Positions 58,605-64,000 of a stretch of 64,000 nucleotides of DNA are shown here, one piece after another. Location: positions 4,037,730-4,101,729 of the forward strand of contig CAIIXF020000007.1 of the NCBI GenBank assembly GCA_903813345.2. Direction: 5' to 3'. The notes beneath the pieces were generated by a model. The model saw only the letters and a list, made by a program, of their open reading frames with translations. It did not search any database and was not told the DNA's origin. Positions within the stretch are counted from its first letter, which is position 1. Every line of letters starts with the position of its first letter. The DNA comes from Owenia fusiformis (taxonomy: Eukaryota > Annelida > Polychaeta > Sabellida > Oweniidae). The translations under genes and the position numbers were made by a program.

Positions 58605-61600
58605 GACATATCTCCACCAGGATAGTTTTGAACATGTCAGTTATCCCCCACAACTACCAAAGTCCCCTGCACCTTTTTCACCCCCTGAGGCTGATCGTAA
58701 ATGTCCAATGTGTCGGGAGGAATACCAGAGTTATCTAGATTGTGATGGGAGACTTGTTGATGAACATAGGTTCAGGAAAGCAGTTTTTAGAGGTAAACAT
58801 GATCATCTACTCTCAAGCTTGACTTGAGAAATACAGGGTGACACAAAAATGTAAACTTGTAATTTTGGAATAACGTTCCAAGTAAGATAATCCCCAATTA
58901 AGTCAAAAATGCAACTTTCTGAATTTAGGATTCCTATATTTGCTCTTATTTGAATAAAAAATATGAAGCAATTACAATTTGATCTTTTTTCTGTAAATGA
59001 ATTTCATGTTGTTTCCTCATCAAATACAATTTTTAGAACATAATTTACCATTGGTTGTTTTAGGAGGGGTCAGTCCAGACATCAGAGTTGAAGTTTGGCA
59101 GTTTCTGTTCGGCTTATATCCATTTACATCTACAACTAGGTAATCTTTGATCATGCTTAATTATCTCTTAGAATTATTGAACAGTGTCTCGTTATTCAAT
59201 GTTTCTATTACATGTATGCAGTTCTGGTGTTTTCTCAATGCTTGTTTACCATATCTTGGAAAACCAATCAAGTTTTAAATAACATGCATTTATATTTAAT
59301 TCATATGAAACTACTATTATACATATTATATGTAGGCTTTTAATATTGAAATATTATACATTAAAAACGTAAAAACCAATTACAAAACTCTTTATGGATG
59401 TTTTATTATATCTTGTTGTGAATGATACATTAGTGTTTCAACCATATATTGTTCGTTTGGATTTGCTACTTTTTGGAGTTGTCGTTTCCTAGTTCATTTG
59501 TTTTTTGTATTTAGGGAGCGGTCAGTAATGCTGGCAGACTACCACGTAAAATACCAAGCACTTAAGACTAGGTGGAAACAGTTGCTATGTCAACATGTAC
59601 AGTGCAATAAAGGTACAATATGTTGTCATACTTAATTGTTTTACATGAATGCTAATTTATGAATAATTATTGCTGATAGCTTATTTGATTTACAAATTAC
59701 AGACATTTGGATTTGGATAGCAGCTTAAGGAGGTTTGATACAAAATACATTTATCAAATACATGCAGAAATCCATCTTTTCCTTTTTTCGATCTAATCTC
59801 CATTTCAAAGCATGGCTATTGTCAGATTTGCATGTCTACTTTTCCAGAATTAAAGGAACATTCCTTGCCAGACTATTTCTCTCCTGATATGGTAGCTACA
59901 ATCATATATATACTTTATATATTTAGCAAAACACGGGGAAATGTTTTCATATGGTCAATATTGATCATTTAAAAATGTAGTACTCATTCCCAGTAAGCTG
60001 CCATCTTTTCAGATTTCTTTCAGGAAGTGATGTCATCGACTCTCACCTGTTATAACCTTGTCTATTACAGTATAGGAAAGAATTACAAAATCACTTCTAA
60101 ACAAGAAGCCATTATCTTCTGAGTAAAAATATTTTCAGGAGTTGTCAACTTAGAAGTAAAGAAGAGATCATCAATAGGATTTTAATCATAGACCAAATTG
60201 AAAAAAATATTCAGCTGGTTTAGTAATTCTAATAGCTCCTTACCTAATGTTATATGCAAAGTTGAGAGTCGATGACATCACTTCCTGAGTGAACTTTTAA
60301 AAGATGGCAGCCTACTGAAATTGAGCACTACATTTTTTAGTGATCAATATTGACCATTTCAAAACATTTTTATGTTTTTTGATAAACTTGCAAAGTATGA
60401 ATATGGTTATAGCTACCATATTAGGAGAGAGATGGTCTGGCAAGGAATACCCCTTTAAACTGGGAGAAGTTTAAGATTTAAATGTATTTTTCCAGAATTA
60501 AACTCAGAGAAATTTTTATCACCATGTTACCTGCAAGGCAGTGGTTACAACATAGATGATACAGCCACAGAATCCAGCCAGATCCCAACCAGTCAGAGCC
60601 TCTCATCACCAGAAATACAACAGCAGATTACCTTCATGAAGCTACAGGCAACAGTAATCATGCTTTTCCAGCCAATTTCTCACTAATTTACTTACCCTTT
60701 CCTTGAACATTTTTCTCACTAAGTACTTTAATTTATTTTCTTTGAAAGGAGTTGGGTAAACAAGGCCATTTTAAGCCCCACCTGATTTTCAAGTTTTCTC
60801 TTTATTTTATTAATCTATGTGATATATGTGTTTCAAAAATGTATGAAAATTTAGGTCAAGGTCATATTCCCCAGGTCAAGGTCAAATTAAAAAAATTCAT
60901 TATTTTCTACCAAAATATACCTTTTTGGTTAAAATATCACAAATATCTGTAGGATATAGTCTCGTATCTCATACTTGAGTGGGTTTGGGGTAGATATCAC
61001 CCGGGAATATATATCGTATCTGAGGAGCGGGAAGGATATATTGTATATGTCCCGCTCCAGGCCAAAAGCGGGCAGATATAATATATCCATCCCGCTCCCG
61101 GGAATTTTTCAAAAGTTTAATAAAGTTTAAAAATCAAAAGTTTTAATTTTTTAATTTTAAATTATTTTTTTTTAAGTTTAAATGTTACAATTTTATTGTA
61201 TTGAACAAAAAGAATATTACGAAAATGTTAAATATAAATATCTTGTCATTTGAAAAAGGTGGAAAAGGTTATATCTACCCTAAACCCACTCAAGTATGAG
61301 ATACACCAGTTATGCACGGTCGGTTTGGATACATGGAATATCCCTTGGGTTATACAATACATCTTCCCTCGGTCCCTTCGGTCCCTCGGGAAGATATATT
61401 GTATATCCCTCGGGATATTCCCTGTATCCAAAACCTCCCAGTGCATAACCCCTATATAGAGGTTGGAATTACAATATATAGTAAATTGGCAATTTGCCAA
61501 TAATGAGATATTTATATTAATATATTCCGCCCTTCCCACGCAACACTGAAAGGGAACAAAAGTACCTAAAATAATGAAAATACTTTATTATTTTTAATTC

Positions 61601-63814
61601 ATTCAAATTCAGAATGTACATTTCATGATTTGACTCGTAAAGTAATGTTTATTTTTTATGAGAAATATGTCCTGCTTCCTGTTAGCGACATAGGGTATGC
61701 TAAAAACCACACACTAAACACACACACTGTATATATTATAATTCAACATAATGATATTATTCAACATAATTTTAAAGCAACTATTCAGTTTATTATCAAT
61801 CATTCTGATAATGTCTAGGAAACAGTAAGTACACATAACGGAGATAATCACTTCTTGGAGATGACCTAAAAGGTGAAAAACATCTAAAATCTCAACACAT
61901 TTCATCATTGGCTTGTTAATGAAATAACAATGAAACATTTTCTGATTAGTTTTACTCATCATCACTTGAACTACCTGATTCAGATGTTGTGCACATATAA
62001 CCACTTTGGCATTCTTGACTTGTGAAGCTAAATCTTCTGTAACCTTTCTCCGTTTTCTGGGAGAATTTACCTGCTTCCTACATATGCAGCATGATTAGCA
62101 TTTGGCCATTTTGAATAATCAACAAAAATGGCAGGCAAAATTTTCTATAAAGTTCTAAAATTCACATCGAGCATAATAAGTCTCCATCAAAATTATTCTT
62201 TGTATGCAACAATATAACATTTATGTAACTAAAGAAGCACATATTAGAGTGGAGACTTGTTATGCTCTATGTGAAAACACTCAAAGGATTACTACCTCCA
62301 GTGAATAAAAATGTCACCCAGACTCAGCATGAAATGTCCTTTCAAAGCTTTACTTACCTCTAAACTGTACATATTGTTTAAATCAATTGTATGTATGGAT
62401 CAAATAAATATATATTTACATAATCCTGGACAGATAAATCAAAAACATTCATTCATAGCTGAGTAAATTGAATTTATCAAGAGGGTTGCAAAATATGTGA
62501 TTTTTTTTCCTTCTGGCCCCCACCCTCTTTGAAGGTCTCCAGACACCGTAACAATTTTTTCTAAATTTTTTTAAAAATACTACCCAAAAATATAGACTTC
62601 AATCTATCCATTTCTGATGTTTTTTTCTCCTATTCTTAAAAAAAGTTTTTTCACACTTCAATTGGGGCACTCTCTGTTGCTAGTTTACCCAACTCCTTTT
62701 TAATTTTTCTCGTAGTCACTTTACAACATTGAATTGATATTCATTGACTGATGTTTGAAGTGGTTGCACTGAGGGAAGCCTAAATACTATTTATTGAATC
62801 ATATTACAAGTGAGCTTTATTATCTTAGCTTGCACTTTTTATTAAACATTTTGTGTTAATAGTTAGTCTATTGCTCCATAGGTCTATGCTGGCAGACAGA
62901 ATATTGACATTGGTCAACTAAAGCCCTATATCAGAGTCATTGACAAAGATGTTCCACGCACAGATCGAGATGTACCATATTTCAGGTATGAACTCAAATG
63001 AAATCAGTAAATTTTTAAAAATACTAGTTATCACACTTTTTCGAAGTGCTACAATGTTGTCATCTTGGGCTATTGGGCAATGCATGCATGTGTCTGTCTG
63101 AGCATGCGCCACATAAGTTCAGTCACCAAAATTTTACAGATGCAAGAGTAAACTTAGTGTCAAAATCTAATTAGGTTTTGGGCATGCTCAAGGGTAAATC
63201 ACTTGGTGGTTATAAAAAACTGTGATATTTTTCCTGTTTGTACAAGTTTTTGTACAAGTTTTTAAACTCATCATCTTTCTCTTAATCAAATACATGTGTC
63301 AATATAGAATGTCCTGGAACTGGCTCATGAGATCTTGACACATGCATTTTATGTATATTTCAGTGGAGACAGTAACCCCCACCTTGCAGTATTACGTGAC
63401 ATCTTGATTACATTTGCTGCATATCATCCCACCGTCGGCTATGCTCAAGGCATGAATGATATCTTAAGCAGGTTCTTAGTTATCTTTGATTCAGAGGTAA
63501 ATATGCAATGTCAGGTCATCACAAATAAAAATGCAATATAGTTCAGAAGAGTGCAATACAAATATATGACTGTCGTCTTATACGTGTTATTCAATATTTT
63601 GTCCAAATTAATGAAATTGATGTAAATAAATCTGTCTCAATCAAAGATAGGTTGAATGTGGGATCTTGTCCAAAATTGATTTTTAATATGTAAAAAACAA
63701 GTCTTATGATTTCTCTTTCTGCAAATGTACAGGTGGAAGCTTATTGGTGCTTTAGCAGCTACTTAGAAACAATTAAACAAGAGTTCATGGAGAAAGGAAT
63801 GATGAGAAAATTAG
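58605..63814 (+). CDS. TBC-domain Rab GTPase-activating protein, internal exons (continues past window)
   Basis: Exons are 58605-58792, 59064-59139, 59515-59612, 60496-60653, 62882-62985, 63364-63496 and 63733-63814. All are GT/AG with compatible phases (~279 codons). The stretch before the domain has KCPMCREEYQSYLDCDGRLV. The TBC domain then starts GGVSPDIRVEVWQFLFGLYP and continues LADYHVKYQALKTRWKQLL. After an insert with SSQIPTSQSLSSPEIQQQ come the two catalytic fingers: Arg in VIDKDVPRTDRDVPYF and Gln in GYAQGMNDIL, so the GAP should be active. It then reads EAYWCFSSYLETIKQEFMEK. The layout resembles the TBC1D15/16/17/25 and yeast Gyp7 group, but I cannot choose a member. Upstream exons are uncertain and the C-terminus lies outside the window. 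Two foldback elements sit in its introns. Confidence 0.9.
59848..60465. mobile_element. Inverted-repeat element in TBC intron
   Basis: AAAGGAACATTCCTTGCCAG, GTCAATATTGATCA and AGTGATGTCATCGACTCTCA (59853-60045) return inverted at 60258-60465. The arms are ~200 bp with a ~210-bp loop. Its TTTCCAGAATTAAA left edge mimics the true acceptor region at 60485-60500. Confidence 0.8.
60958..61304. mobile_element. Foldback element with CTTGAGTGGGTTT ends
   Basis: GTATCTCATACTTGAGTGGG and TTTGGGGTAGATATCACC (from 60964) return inverted at 61266-61304. The interior has a second palindromic patch of GAGCGGGA and TCCCGCTC with AGATATAATATATCC (61015-61105). Confidence 0.75.
61305..61465. mobile_element. 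Palindromic repeat abutting the previous element
   Basis: CAGTTATGCACGGTCGG, TTTGGATACATGGAATATCC and TACAATACATCTTCC are mirrored around GGTCCCTTCGGTCCC and end CCAGTGCATAACCCC. A partial relative is at 10245-10360. Confidence 0.75.
61466..62881 (+). other. Remainder of the large TBC intron
   Basis: AT-rich, with a small inverted pair (ACATCGAGCATAATAAGTCT at about 62164 and its inverse at about 62252-62273). I see no exon or RNA gene. Confidence 0.5.
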
Positions 63815-64000
63815 GTATGTTTAAAGCAGATATGAAATGGTATTTTTAACCTAAAGGAATCAATATAAAATTTTGATAGATGTATTTGGACATGTTTTCT
63901 AATCAGTAGTGTGAAAACTATTTCACTCTAACGATCGTTATAGCTGCTTAATAAGCAATATTCGAATTGGTTGTGACGTTATTGGCCCCCACGTGATCTC
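63815..64000 (+). other. TBC intron at right edge
   Basis: This starts with a GTATGT donor. No further exon is visible before the window ends. Confidence 0.6.

Overview
The window is AT-rich DNA from an animal nuclear genome. Its protein genes are split by introns with ordinary GT/AG splice sites, and the intergenic and intronic DNA is packed with foldback elements, tandem arrays and decayed transposons. The gene families (WDR75-type nucleolar WD protein, cathepsin L, p24/TMED cargo receptor, TBC Rab-GAP) are pan-metazoan. A marine invertebrate such as a mollusc is plausible, but the sequence alone does not fix the phylum.

Layout. 1-4.4 kb: a foldback element, then a 5'-truncated, frameshifted L1/Tx1-like LINE on the minus strand with a TA-flanked inverted-repeat element nested in it. 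4.4-10.4 kb: no recognisable gene; small repeats and a large palindrome (8.5-9.9 kb) carrying a second nested element. 10.4-29 kb: the last five exons of a plus-strand WDR75/UTP17 gene. Its first visible intron holds a 14.76-kb repeat-built structure (10815-25570) with terminal inverted repeats and a 24-bp direct duplication that copies the splice acceptor of the next exon. A 29-bp tandem array and a tRNA-derived SINE piece sit in the following intron. 29.9-30.7 kb: an inverted-repeat element. 32.95-36.16 kb: a complete eight-exon cathepsin L gene (332 aa). 36-42.3 kb: MITE-like palindromes and a compound mariner-like relic with transposase fragments on both strands. 42.4-45.9 kb: a complete seven-exon gene for a secreted bacterial-type solute-binding (SBP_bac_3) protein, with a palindrome-rich composite in intron 2. 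46-51 kb: repeats and unassigned DNA. 51.4-54.8 kb: a complete three-exon p24-gamma (TMED3/7-like) gene on the minus strand. 55.4-56.9 kb: a long-TIR element lying between this gene and a divergently placed TBC-domain Rab-GAP gene (57-58.6 kb to beyond the right edge).

The genes do not form an operon or a shared pathway. They cover ribosome biogenesis (WDR75), lysosomal proteolysis (cathepsin L), a secreted ligand-binding protein, ER-Golgi cargo transport (TMED) and Rab inactivation (TBC). The most unusual part is the 14.76-kb structure. It contains a 3.9-kb palindrome, two blocks with 447-bp periodicity rich in AGGTCA half-sites, a pair of mirror-image minisatellite arrays, two arrays of a ~470-bp unit, and a run of short perfect hairpins. 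I could see no intact coding capacity in it.
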